DNA of 64,000 nucleotides from Desulfosporosinus youngiae DSM 17734 (lineage in GTDB: Bacteria; Bacillota; Desulfitobacteriia; Desulfitobacteriales; Desulfitobacteriaceae). Location of the stretch: contig NZ_CM001441.1 of NCBI RefSeq assembly GCF_000244895.1, positions 3,368,226 to 3,432,225 of the forward strand. Direction: 5' to 3'. This document shows positions 48,340-56,586 of the stretch, piece by piece. Below the pieces are notes generated by a model. The model did no database searches. It was not told where the DNA came from and was given only the letters and a program-made list of their open reading frames with translations. The position numbers were made by a program, and so were the translations under genes. Numbering within the stretch: position 1 is the first letter of the stretch; the number at the start of each line of letters is the position of its first letter.

Positions 48340-48702
48340 CTAGAGTATTTTGGCCCCAAAAGGTATGAGCCCCAGTTTCGCAAATTTAAAATGCTGCAAC
48401 CCAAATGGTATGCCGATAATTGTTATACAAAATATTGCACCTATCACAAGATGGGCGATAGCAAATTCCCAACCAAAAACAACCAGCCAGATGATATTAA
48501 AAATTAGCCCTCCCGCTCCGAAGTGTCCAAGCTCTATTTCTTTTCCAAAAGGCCACAATACAAACATGGAAATCTTGAAACATTGAAGACCAAATGGTAT
48601 GCCGATGAATGTTAAACACAATAATAAGCCTGCTAAAAACCAAATAATTGCTGCAATAATACCCCCAAATAATAACCAGATTAAATTACCGATAAGGTTC
48701 AT
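48340..48702 (-). CDS. YccF-domain membrane protein
   Basis: 120 residues with two internal repeats, each ending in the YccF motif FIGIPFGLQCFKI / IIGIPFGLQHFKF followed by a PFGK or PFGA turn. Four membrane segments. The family is widespread with no defined activity. ATG with GGGAGGTAGGCT upstream. It is encoded 13 bases after another small membrane protein and is probably in one transcript with it. Confidence 0.9.
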   Translation of the reverse strand: MNLIGNLIWLLFGGIIAAIIWFLAGLLLCLTFIGIPFGLQCFKISMFVLWPFGKEIELGHFGAGGLIFNIIWLVVFGWEFAIAHLVIGAIFCITIIGIPFGLQHFKFAKLGLIPFGAKIL

Positions 48703-48715
48703 AGCCTACCTCCCT

Positions 48716-48889
48716 CTAATTTGGCAGCACCGTCTGGAGTATAGGTAATCCATAATAAACAAGTATAATGATAACAGCTATAGTAATGGCCAATTTGAAC
48801 AATTTTTTAAGGATAAAACCTACTGCCAGAATCCCTAAACCCCCCATCAATACAGCTTGTAACCCCAGCCCTCCAAAAAAATTCTCCAT
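48716..48889 (-). CDS. small membrane protein upstream of yccF
   Basis: 57 residues, two hydrophobic segments (LQAVLMGGLGILAVGFILKK and LAITIAVIIILVYYGLPIL) separated by a short basic turn. No family recognised. Either ATG at 48889 or 48898 could be used; GAAGGAGAG lies 11 or 2 bases upstream respectively. Gene spacing of 13 bases links it to the YccF gene. Confidence 0.65.
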   Translation of the reverse strand: MENFFGGLGLQAVLMGGLGILAVGFILKKLFKLAITIAVIIILVYYGLPILQTVLPN

Positions 48890-49093
48890 AAGTAACATCT
48901 CTCCTTCTACACATATTCCCGGCAAACATTATAATTCTTCAGAATGACAATATTTCAGGGATAACGTGCTAATTACATTTTACTTATTATCATAACACGC
49001 GCTTACAAAAGAAGAAATAACCATTACTCCCAGAATACTTCCTTTACTGGATAACCTGATCAGAATCCAACTTTAGGCCTGACCGAGTCACTT

Positions 49094-49124
49094 AAAAACA
49101 CCGCAGCCAGCTTGCGGTGTTTTT
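49094..49124. terminator. orphan terminator-like hairpin in the 48890-49284 gap
   Basis: AAAAACACCGCA-GCCAGCT-TGCGGTGTTTTT is a near-perfect hairpin with T-runs both ways. No annotated gene reads into it: the left neighbours run away on the minus strand and the right neighbour runs away on the plus strand. The rest of the 395-base gap shows no ORF or known RNA. Confidence 0.75.
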
Positions 49125-49284
49125 TATGGTGGAAGAACCAAAAATCCTATTCGTTGCCATGTTATCTCTTGAAGTGTCACTTAACTTGCTGAAGGAAATT
49201 ATGATTTGTCATAGAATATTCTTTATACAAGAATTATGCAGTTTCTGTTTAAAAAGGTAAATCCTATCTGAAAGGGGTAATACC

Positions 49285-50085
49285 ATGTCAAAACTCGATA
49301 ATCCCATTGAACTCTATAAGTTGCTCCCCAAATCAAATTGCAGACAGTGCGGGCAAGCCACCTGCTTAGCCTTTGCCGCTGAGGTAATTAAAGGGCAGAA
49401 GCGTCTCAATCAATGCCCCCATCTGGAAAACAATATCCTTGAGGAACTTGACGGAAAAATAATCAAACAAGCGACTCCCGAAGATCAACTTAAGCAAGCC
49501 CTTGAGCCTTTGAAAAAGGAAATTCTTAAAATAAATTTTGCTGAGTCAGTCAAACGATTAGAGGCCAAACTTACTGACGATAAGCTGACCATTAAGTGTC
49601 TTGGCAAGAACTTCACCGTCGATCCAAAGGGAACTATTGTCTCAGACTGTCACATCAATGTCTGGGTGAGTGTCCCTTTACTAAATTATATTATTTACAG
49701 TGCAGGGAACGATCCTTCCGGCAAATGGGTCCCTTTCAGGGAACTAAGCAGTCAAACCGTATGGAATTCGTTTTTTGAACAGAGATTTGAAAAACCTTTA
49801 AAACAACTTGTGGATAGTTATCCTGATCTGATTGAGGATTTGATTGTAATTTTTAACGGAAAACCAGTTGAAACCAGCTTCTCCTCCGATATTTCCCTTG
49901 TCTTGCATCCCCTCCCCAAGGTTCCGATGCTCATTTGTTATAAAAAACCGGAAGAAGATCTGGAATCTAAGCTTAATGTTTTCTTCGATGCGACAGCGGA
50001 GGACAACCTTAAGATTGATTCAATCTATAGGCTTTGCGTTGGACTTTTGGTGATGTTTCAAAAGATCACTTCCAGGCACATTTAA
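49285..50085 (+). CDS. DUF3786 protein with CFeSP-like 4Fe-4S motif
   Basis: 266 residues. The N-terminal segment NCRQCGQATCLAFAAEV plus a later Cys (LNQCPHL) gives C-x2-C-x4-C-x16-C, the 4Fe-4S motif of the corrinoid/iron-sulfur protein large subunit and related proteins. The remainder is a DUF3786 domain. Found in anaerobes using corrinoid or C1 metabolism; role undefined. ATG with GGGG 7 bases upstream. Its stop overlaps the end of the convergent amidohydrolase gene by four bases. Confidence 0.88.
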   Translation: MSKLDNPIELYKLLPKSNCRQCGQATCLAFAAEVIKGQKRLNQCPHLENNILEELDGKIIKQATPEDQLKQALEPLKKEILKINFAESVKRLEAKLTDDKLTIKCLGKNFTVDPKGTIVSDCHINVWVSVPLLNYIIYSAGNDPSGKWVPFRELSSQTVWNSFFEQRFEKPLKQLVDSYPDLIEDLIVIFNGKPVETSFSSDISLVLHPLPKVPMLICYKKPEEDLESKLNVFFDATAEDNLKIDSIYRLCVGLLVMFQKITSRHI

Positions 50086-51260
50086 GCCAAACCTTTACCT
50101 AAGTTATTAACCAGTTGTAATAGATTCATAGGCGTTCCAATTTCTAACCTGCCCAGTTCAGGCCTGCCCAGGATTCGAGCGTTTTCATGCGTCGCCATCC
50201 CATAGACCTCCCGCCTGGGAATTCCGGCTTGAACCATCCACTCAAACTCATCATACAAGCTTTCAGCATGGGGTACCCGATACGCACCGGCATCTGTCCC
50301 TATACCCAGCCGGACATGTAAACCATAAGCTTCCTGGATCTTAGATAGTTGTGATTCCAGAATACGTTTTAAGGTATCAATCTCCTGAGAGGAGTAACGA
50401 TCGGCTGGATATTTCAGAATATTGCCGATTGGTGCTACCGTTGGAACCCAGGCAATGTTTTTTTCTTTCATTAATTCAAGCTGCTTAGTCCTTATGTAAT
50501 ATCCATGTTCAACCGAATCCACACCCGCAGCAATTGCTGCAGAAATCCCCTCTTCCCCACTGGCATGGGCCATAACAAGTATGCCTCGTTCATGAGCGGA
50601 CTTGACCAACTCACTTAATTCCTCAACCATCCATTGAGTTGGGCCGACTCTCTGAAAATCATCAAACCGAATCAATCCCGTCACGATAACTTTGAGTTGA
50701 TCCAGGCCTTGCCTAAAGAAGTCGCTCTCCTTTTCCCGCCACTCTAAGAGATCCTTGAAGCCACGCCCCAGAAAACGTCCATACATTCCCGCCCGGTTCA
50801 CAGCTTCGTGTACAGATACGACAGCAGGTCCGGACCAGACTCCTTCATTCACCCTATTTTTCGCCTTCCAGGAAAATCCCGGTAAGTCACCGCCGTCACG
50901 AACAGCCACAATCCCCATTTCAAGATACCGCTGTAAAAACCTTTTGACCTTATCCTCGATTAATAAAGGCTGAGCCCAATTTTCCAAACACTGATAAAAG
51001 TCAAGACTGTCTAAAGCCAGATGCACATGGGCATCTGAAAATCCGGGCATCAGAAAATAGGAATCCCAACGCAGCGCTTTTTCAGGATAATCCTCTAAAT
51101 GATTTAAGGGCTCCAATGAGCTGACCTTACCATCCTTCCACTGTAAACGTACGGGCTGAGAACACAAATCTTGTTCAGAACTCCAATACCCGGCGATAAT
51201 TCCTTCTCCCGTACTGGGAATTTCAAAGATTTTCTGTTCTGCACTACACGAAATATGCAT
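50082..51260 (-). CDS. amidohydrolase-family protein
   Basis: 392 residues of the metal-dependent amidohydrolase superfamily (imidazolonepropionase/prolidase-like branch). Metal motif GFSDAHVHLALDS (HxH), a His in VMAHASGEEG, SVEHGYYI, and Asp in LGIGTDAGAYRVPHAES. Hydrolyses a C-N or C-O bond of an unidentified small molecule. ATG start. Convergent with the DUF3786 gene, overlapping at the stops. Confidence 0.88.
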   Translation of the reverse strand: MHISCSAEQKIFEIPSTGEGIIAGYWSSEQDLCSQPVRLQWKDGKVSSLEPLNHLEDYPEKALRWDSYFLMPGFSDAHVHLALDSLDFYQCLENWAQPLLIEDKVKRFLQRYLEMGIVAVRDGGDLPGFSWKAKNRVNEGVWSGPAVVSVHEAVNRAGMYGRFLGRGFKDLLEWREKESDFFRQGLDQLKVIVTGLIRFDDFQRVGPTQWMVEELSELVKSAHERGILVMAHASGEEGISAAIAAGVDSVEHGYYIRTKQLELMKEKNIAWVPTVAPIGNILKYPADRYSSQEIDTLKRILESQLSKIQEAYGLHVRLGIGTDAGAYRVPHAESLYDEFEWMVQAGIPRREVYGMATHENARILGRPELGRLEIGTPMNLLQLVNNLGKGLA

Positions 51261-51375
51261 TAACTCATTTAACTCCTCTCTGTTTCCGCCATTTTCCTAT
51301 GGTCATTTCTATAGAAAAATCCCCGTAGTTTGGTTCTCAGATAGCACAAGCAATTAAACACCCCTTCACTTATAA

Positions 51376-51418
51376 GAGCAAGAAGCACCCATAGCACAAG
51401 GGTTTAGCTTCTTGCTCT
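51376..51418 (-). terminator. aminotransferase terminator
   Basis: GAGCAAGAAGC ... GCTTCTTGCTC with inner ACCC/GGGT pairing, about 50 bases past the aminotransferase stop. T-run weak. Confidence 0.6.
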
Positions 51419-51468
51419 CATTCGTGTACCTAGAAACATATTATAGCTAAGCGTAAATACTGCACTTC

Positions 51469-52656
51469 TTATTTCTTCAGTTCTTCAATTAATGCCTTAA
51501 AGCCCGGTAATGCTTTCTCAATGGTAGTATAAGCAACACAATAGGCAATACGAACATAACCTGGGCAGCCAAATGCACTGCCTGGAACGATAAGAATATT
51601 TTTCTTATTAGCCAAACTGCAGAACTCAGCATCATTCTCAATGGGGGATTTAACAAACATGTAAAATGCCCCTTCAGGCTTAATGCATTCGTAACCATAG
51701 GCTAAGAGTTCATTGTAAAATAATTCCCGATTCCTGTTATAGGCCTCAAGATTCACCTTGGCATCTAAGCACTTGGCAATGACGCGCTGAAATAATGATG
51801 GGGCATTGACAAACCCTAGAATGCGATTGGCAATATTAGCGGCCGAAATGATATTTTCAAAATCAGCAGCCTGATCAGAAATCACTAAATAGCCTATTCT
51901 TTCTCCCGGTAAGGAAAGAGATTTGCTGAAGGAGTAGCCAATAATCGTGTTTGCATAATACTTCGAAAGATAGGGCACTTCAGCATTATCATAGGCAAGT
52001 TCCCGATATGGCTCGTCGGAAACGATATAAATATCTGTTCCAAATTCTTTTTGCTTCTCTCTCAGTATTTCCGAGAGCTTGATAATGGTATCTTCCGAAT
52101 AGATGACACCTGTTGGGTTATTGGGGGAATTAATAATAACCACTTTAGTTTTAGAGGTGATTTTCTCTTTGAATTCCGTAAGATTAGGCTGGAAATCAAT
52201 GGTATTAGGGGATATTACGACTAACTCTGCCCCATAATTTTTAACATAGCTTCTATATTCTCCGAAAAAAGGAGCAAAGGTAATGACCTCGTCCATTGGG
52301 TTAAGTAAGGTTTTAAAAATAACGTTTAAACCGCCGGCGGCACCAACCGTCATAATAATATTTTTTTGAGTAAATGCGGTGCCAAATTTCTGATTGATCG
52401 ATTTAGCAATCACTTCTCTCACATCTTCAAAGCCGGAATTATTCATATACCCGTGAATACCCATACTATTTTCATCATTGACGATTTCCAAAATTGCCTT
52501 TTTTACTTCTTCGGGCGGTTCAACATTGGGGTTTCCCAGGCTAAAATCAAAGACATTTTCCGCACCATGAATTCCTGCCAGCCGTTTTCCTTCCTCAAAC
52601 ATAGCTCGAATAACAGAACTGTTTTGTACTTGCTCCTGCATTTTTTGGGATATCAT
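51469..52656 (-). CDS. PLP-dependent aminotransferase (class I/II)
   Basis: 395 residues, fold type I. NPNVEPPEEVKKAI near the N-terminus, NSPNNPTGVIYSED, SDEPYRELAYD, and the PLP lysine in GYSFSKSLSLPGERIGYL. Belongs to the aspartate/aromatic aminotransferase group (PatA/AspC-like). The amino-group donor cannot be assigned. ATG start with AAAGG about 11 bases upstream. Monocistronic by context, with a downstream terminator. Confidence 0.93.
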   Translation of the reverse strand: MISQKMQEQVQNSSVIRAMFEEGKRLAGIHGAENVFDFSLGNPNVEPPEEVKKAILEIVNDENSMGIHGYMNNSGFEDVREVIAKSINQKFGTAFTQKNIIMTVGAAGGLNVIFKTLLNPMDEVITFAPFFGEYRSYVKNYGAELVVISPNTIDFQPNLTEFKEKITSKTKVVIINSPNNPTGVIYSEDTIIKLSEILREKQKEFGTDIYIVSDEPYRELAYDNAEVPYLSKYYANTIIGYSFSKSLSLPGERIGYLVISDQAADFENIISAANIANRILGFVNAPSLFQRVIAKCLDAKVNLEAYNRNRELFYNELLAYGYECIKPEGAFYMFVKSPIENDAEFCSLANKKNILIVPGSAFGCPGYVRIAYCVAYTTIEKALPGFKALIEELKK

Positions 52657-52984
52657 TAATGATCATACCTTTCTTTTTAGCTTTACTTAACAATGGGATG
52701 TACTGAACCTTGTACATTACTGGAACGCTGCGATTAAGCCTGATTTACCAGCATGTTGCAATGGATGCCCATATGTAATGGATGATAGAGTCTGTCCGGT
52801 TCCAGAGCGAGAAATCGAGCATCAGGAAGGTTGTCCACATGCGTTGTCCTATATTAGGCACTTTTCATCTTACATAGTATTATAACATAATTCAGGTGAC
52901 TTTCTTAGTATTGAAGTTACCGCTTATATAACATGGATTTCCTATTGCTCCATTTAAAAAAGTGCACCCTTTAGATCGCCGCCC
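52657..52984. other. 328-base intergenic region, nothing recognised
   Basis: Holds the upstream region of the aminotransferase gene. I see no ORF with a ribosome site, no strong hairpin and no known RNA motif. Confidence 0.6.
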
Positions 52985-53590
52985 CTAAGGATAAAATTTC
53001 TTCGGTTTTATAAAGCAATAGTAACCTATGACCGATGTAGTAAAAGCCGCCAGGATTTTTACAATCAGATCTGTAGCGGTGTCCTCAAGTCCGCCCTTAA
53101 TCATGTTTGTTTTAAGCAGATAATCCCCCGTGAACTCAAACACTTCCCATAATGTGCCTAAAGCAATGGAAAAGCTAAATGCGAAAATTACTGCAAAAAA
53201 GCCGAATCGCTTGGTTGTCGTTTCTCTTTCCTTTATAATAATCCCTTTGATTATATGTAAGGCAGTTATAACCGCATAACTTCCAAATATAGCGTGAAGA
53301 AGTAAATCCCACCACCAAAGCATATGATAAAAGTTCCGAATTTCCCCCAAGTACTGGGCGAGAAAAATAAATACTAAGGCCATTATCTGAAAGCCGGAAG
53401 GTAGAACGACCATCTTCATGTCAGCAATACGAGTGATTATAAAAGGAAGCATAAGGCAGACCATAGCGAGCATGGTCAAAGCTACATTCTTCCATTCTCC
53501 CGATACAGTACTAAGGATGGCCGTAACCACTAGAATCAACTCAAACAACAATGCCAGTCCAACTGATAGCTTATTGTACTGATTCGTCAT
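52985..53590 (-). CDS. hypothetical polytopic membrane protein
   Basis: 201 residues with six membrane helices. HMLWWWDLLLHAIFGSYAV and GTLWEVFEFTGDYLL contain charged residues within or near helices, as in the YjdF/DUF2238 group, to which it may belong. No function known. ATG with AAAGGGAG upstream. It lies 30 bases downstream of the MutL-like gene and may be co-transcribed with it. Confidence 0.75.
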   Translation of the reverse strand: MTNQYNKLSVGLALLFELILVVTAILSTVSGEWKNVALTMLAMVCLMLPFIITRIADMKMVVLPSGFQIMALVFIFLAQYLGEIRNFYHMLWWWDLLLHAIFGSYAVITALHIIKGIIIKERETTTKRFGFFAVIFAFSFSIALGTLWEVFEFTGDYLLKTNMIKGGLEDTATDLIVKILAAFTTSVIGYYCFIKPKKFYP

Positions 53591-53620
53591 TTATGCAACT
53601 CCCTTTGAGATGGTCAGCCT

Positions 53621-54517
53621 CTAATTCTCCACTCCAAATGATTCGCGCAACAGCTGCCAGGCACCTGCCCGAAAACCCATTGCTAACGCTCCCAAGGGAG
53701 CCATTATGCAGTCTTTATCTAACAACATTGCTATGCCCTCTTGTGAAAAAGCACCACCAGCAATCCCCTTAATACTTTCTCTCATAATATCCAGGCCATT
53801 GGGCAGCTGAGTGAGCGCCAGACCTGTTCCGACAATCCACCTAATCCGGAAATCCTCTCCTGCGATACTGGCCAATTGATCACTCGCCCCATTTAAAATT
53901 CTTAATCGTTCACTGTGTCGCTGCAACGCATTAGACACAGCCGCTGCAGCCAGCTCCGAACTAAGGGCTATCTCTTCTGCTGTCTCTGGTTTGGGTTTTA
54001 AAAATTTTTCCCAATCCCGCCCGTGATGCTCCATAATTTTCTTTGCACCGATGAGTTCTACTAAGGCCGTAGCCTGCTTAGCCACTCCGAGATCTTCTTC
54101 AATGGTATGCTGAGCCTGTCGTTTCGAAGTTACCGAATATACTGCCGACGCTGCACTTCCAATATCAAACACCAGCACATCACCCACTTCTTCATAAATC
54201 AGTTGGGCTGCCTGCATAATAGCTTCCGAAGTAGTCAGGATCTTGCCCTTCAACACAATTTCTCCCTCTTGAATAGCGCTCTCAATGGGCAATGAACTCG
54301 TAACATAAAAGGGCGTATCTCTCAATGAACCAAGCGGCCCAATCTCTTGCTCTAAATCTGTTACGGCCATTTTTATTCCCATCCCGATATCTCCATTACC
54401 TGCTGTCGCCGGAGAAATCCCCTGGCCAAGTAACTTGGGATTCTCAGTAGCCAAATCACCAAAGGCATTGACGACCGTTGTCTCATTTCCAATTTCTGCA
54501 ACTAAAACCTTTTGCAT
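53621..54517 (-). CDS. short MutL/GlmL-like ASKHA-fold protein
   Basis: 298 residues. EIGNETTVVNAFG and LVFDIGSAASAVYSV are the two phosphate-loop motifs of an actin-like ATPase, with a C-terminal GLALTQLPNGLDIM segment. This matches the glutamate-mutase-associated MutL/GlmL family, which is usually about 450 residues, so this is a short version. MutL-type proteins are thought to help reactivate B12 mutases. No mutase gene lies here, so the role is open. ATG start. Confidence 0.65.
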   Translation of the reverse strand: MQKVLVAEIGNETTVVNAFGDLATENPKLLGQGISPATAGNGDIGMGIKMAVTDLEQEIGPLGSLRDTPFYVTSSLPIESAIQEGEIVLKGKILTTSEAIMQAAQLIYEEVGDVLVFDIGSAASAVYSVTSKRQAQHTIEEDLGVAKQATALVELIGAKKIMEHHGRDWEKFLKPKPETAEEIALSSELAAAAVSNALQRHSERLRILNGASDQLASIAGEDFRIRWIVGTGLALTQLPNGLDIMRESIKGIAGGAFSQEGIAMLLDKDCIMAPLGALAMGFRAGAWQLLRESFGVEN

Positions 54518-54720
54518 AGTACCTCTCCCTCACTTTGACTTTTCAGGTAATCATATCGTGCCCCGAAACTGAAAAAGCTTGCAGTCATCTTGTGCAAAAT
54601 TCCTCAGGCGGATATAAATGGCAGCAAAACCAACAACTTGTACTATATTTTTATGTAGTCAGCATGTATACTTCACTACGAGGCCTTGAAGGTAGCAAGC
54701 ACAGGAAAGGGGTAGTTTAA

Positions 54721-55380
54721 GTGAAAAAAAGCATTATCCTAATGGCCTTAATAGTCCTTACGTTTTTCGCCTCAGCTTCCGTGACCCAAGCTGCAACATT
54801 AAAGGTCGGATCAGCTGGTTCAGAAATCCGCCTGTTGCAATCAGAACTCCAAGCCATGAATTATGATGTGGGCCCGGTCGACGGCATTTTTGGAACTAGA
54901 ACCAAAGCTGCTGTAATAGCGTTTCAACGTGATAACAATCTAGTAGCAGATGGAATTGTCGGGCCACAAACTCAAGCGGCTTTAAAGAAATCAACGGTTT
55001 CACCTTCATCCCGGGAAAAAACTCAGCAAATAATCAGTACTGCCAAGAGTTTTTTAGGCGTTCCCTATAAATGGGGAGGAACCACTCCGGCAGGATTTGA
55101 CTGCTCAGGATTTACACGTTATGTTTTTGCCAGCCAAAGTATTGATTTGCCGCGTGTCAGTGCTGATCAATACAAAGTTGGAACCCCGGTAAGTTTTAAC
55201 AATCTCATCCCCGGTGATTTAGTTTTCTTTAACCTTACCTCAGGAACAAACGTTAGCCATGTCGGTATCTATCTCGGAAACAATGAATTTATCAGTGCAA
55301 CGAGCAGTAAGGGAATTGCTGTCTACAGCTTTACTCCCTATTGGACCAAGGCCTATGTAGGGGCCAAACGTGTCTATTAG
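54721..55380 (+). CDS. secreted NlpC/P60 peptidoglycan hydrolase
   Basis: 219 residues: a signal peptide ending SVTQA-AT (about residue 24), a peptidoglycan-binding-1 domain (28-90, LQSELQAMNYDVGPVDGIFG), and an NlpC/P60 catalytic domain with the Cys in FDCSGFTRYVF and His in VSHVGIYLG. Cleaves gamma-D-Glu-diamino-acid bonds in wall peptides. GTG start with GGAAAGGGG upstream. No c-di-AMP riboswitch is seen in the leader. It has a terminator about 100 bases downstream. Confidence 0.95.
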   Translation: MKKSIILMALIVLTFFASASVTQAATLKVGSAGSEIRLLQSELQAMNYDVGPVDGIFGTRTKAAVIAFQRDNNLVADGIVGPQTQAALKKSTVSPSSREKTQQIISTAKSFLGVPYKWGGTTPAGFDCSGFTRYVFASQSIDLPRVSADQYKVGTPVSFNNLIPGDLVFFNLTSGTNVSHVGIYLGNNEFISATSSKGIAVYSFTPYWTKAYVGAKRVY

Positions 55381-55478
55381 TTCTAACTTGAATTTAATCC
55401 GGAAGGTAACCTTACCCATTACAAAGAGGCTGTGCGAAACCATAATTCTCAAACTTCAAAGTAATTACAGGTAACAAG

Positions 55479-55526
55479 AGGCGTTCTTCTCTCACGCTAA
55501 ACGTGGGATAAGGACGCCTTTCTTTC
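55479..55526 (+). terminator. nlpC/P60 gene terminator
   Basis: AGGCGTTCTTCTCTCACG pairs with CGTGGGATAAGGACGCCT (17 of 18 including G-U) around CTAAA, then TTTCTTTC. About 100 bases past the stop. Confidence 0.8.
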
Positions 55527-55638
55527 AGGATTATTCAGACCTTTCCAATGTCACTTATAAAATTCAACGTTATCTTTGGCTAACTTCTCTTCCCAATCCA
55601 TCATTATTTTTTGTGACTATTCAGGTACTCAGTTAATC

Positions 55639-55873
55639 AACCACAGATTACACAGATTACACAGATTAGCACAGATTTAAAAAATACATTTTTAGCTCTA
55701 AACTACCTATCGCTTGTAACGCAATTGATATTCACCAAAGTTGATAAAAGGCCGATTTAATCCTGTAGCTTTGCGATAATTGATAATTATCGCTTCTTCA
55801 TTGACTCCCATCTCCGCCATTTTTCTATACGTAATCCTTCTTAATCTGTGAAATCTGTGTTAATCTGTGGTTC
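55639..55873. repeat. inverted ACAGATT-repeat pair flanking a gene relic
   Basis: Left: AACCACAGATTACACAGATT plus a further unit at 55639-55680. Right: the reverse complement type at 55842-55873 (TTAATCTGTGAAATCTGTG and more). Tandem 9-10-base units of this kind flank scattered gene relics in many bacteria. Between them lies the short GxxExxY-like fragment described separately. Confidence 0.75.
55707..55820 (-). pseudogene. remnant of a GxxExxY-family gene
   Basis: 37 codons on the minus strand. NYRKATGLNRPFINFGEYQL and the last residues YKR resemble the C-terminus of GxxExxY proteins (pattern NYLKATG...LLINFG...YKR). The N-terminal ~85 residues, including the name-giving motif, are missing. 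Bounded by inverted ACAGATT repeats often seen beside this family. Recognition is from memory of the family; a profile search would settle it. Confidence 0.55.
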
Positions 55874-56071
55874 CCCGTTCAGAATTCAAGAGTTTCCAAC
55901 ACCTCGATCGTGAAGCTTCTTGGTTCAAGCATCCTGATCAAATCCGGGATTGTTTGATTTATCCAAGAAACGAACATACTACGATGATTATATTAATCTC
56001 AATTTAGTTTTTATAAATTTGCCGTGACGTTTTAATCTCTTAGCCGTTTTAGTTAATGAGGAGGTGAAAAA

Positions 56072-56581
56072 GTGACCACGAAGAAAAGCTCATTTAATGA
56101 ATATGGGATGGAAACCTGGTACCAACAAACAGTTAAGAAACTATATAGTTTCACATACTCTCTTCTTCAGAACCGGGAAGAGGCGGAAGATATCACTCAA
56201 GAAACCTATTTTCGCTGCCTGAGGAGAGATACCAAGAGTTTTCCGCCCTATCCCTATCTAAAAAAGGTTGCCCGCAATCTAATTTACGACCGGTATCGCC
56301 ATTGGCAGAAAATCGGCAGCCAGATGGACGATCACTCTCTGACCGAAGATGTTTCTGCCACCGAAGAAAATTGGGAGACTCGAGCCTTAGTACAGGAACT
56401 CATGAACCAACTTCCGGAGCAATATAGGCAGGTTTTAGAACTCCGCATTATTGAAGGATATTCGCGCAAAGAAACAGCGGAACGAATGGAACGCAGTGAG
56501 GATGCCATTCGTGGTTTACAGTATAGAGCGCTTCAAGCTTTACGTGATTTATTTAAAGCCGCAGACGGGAATGGAGGATAA
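56072..56581 (+). CDS. ECF-type RNA polymerase sigma factor
   Basis: 169 residues. Region 2 (about 10-75) with REEAEDITQETYFRCLRR and region 4 (about 110-160) with LPEQYRQVLELRIIEGYSRK and the helix-turn-helix ERMERSEDAIRGLQYRAL. No region 3. GTG start with GAGGTG upstream. Five bases before its anti-sigma-like partner, so co-transcribed and probably controlled by it. The trigger is unknown; the envelope genes alongside make wall or membrane stress plausible. Confidence 0.92.
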   Translation: MTTKKSSFNEYGMETWYQQTVKKLYSFTYSLLQNREEAEDITQETYFRCLRRDTKSFPPYPYLKKVARNLIYDRYRHWQKIGSQMDDHSLTEDVSATEENWETRALVQELMNQLPEQYRQVLELRIIEGYSRKETAERMERSEDAIRGLQYRALQALRDLFKAADGNGG

Positions 56582-56586
56582 AAACT

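Noticed and set aside
54535-54720. Cyclic di-AMP riboswitch before the NlpC/P60 gene
   Set aside because: Such genes often have one, but the leader lacks the conserved ydaO-type segments.
55639-55680. Tandem ACAGATT units as a CRISPR array
   Set aside because: Units are 9-10 bases with no spacers of constant length and no cas genes; they match an inverted-repeat border instead.
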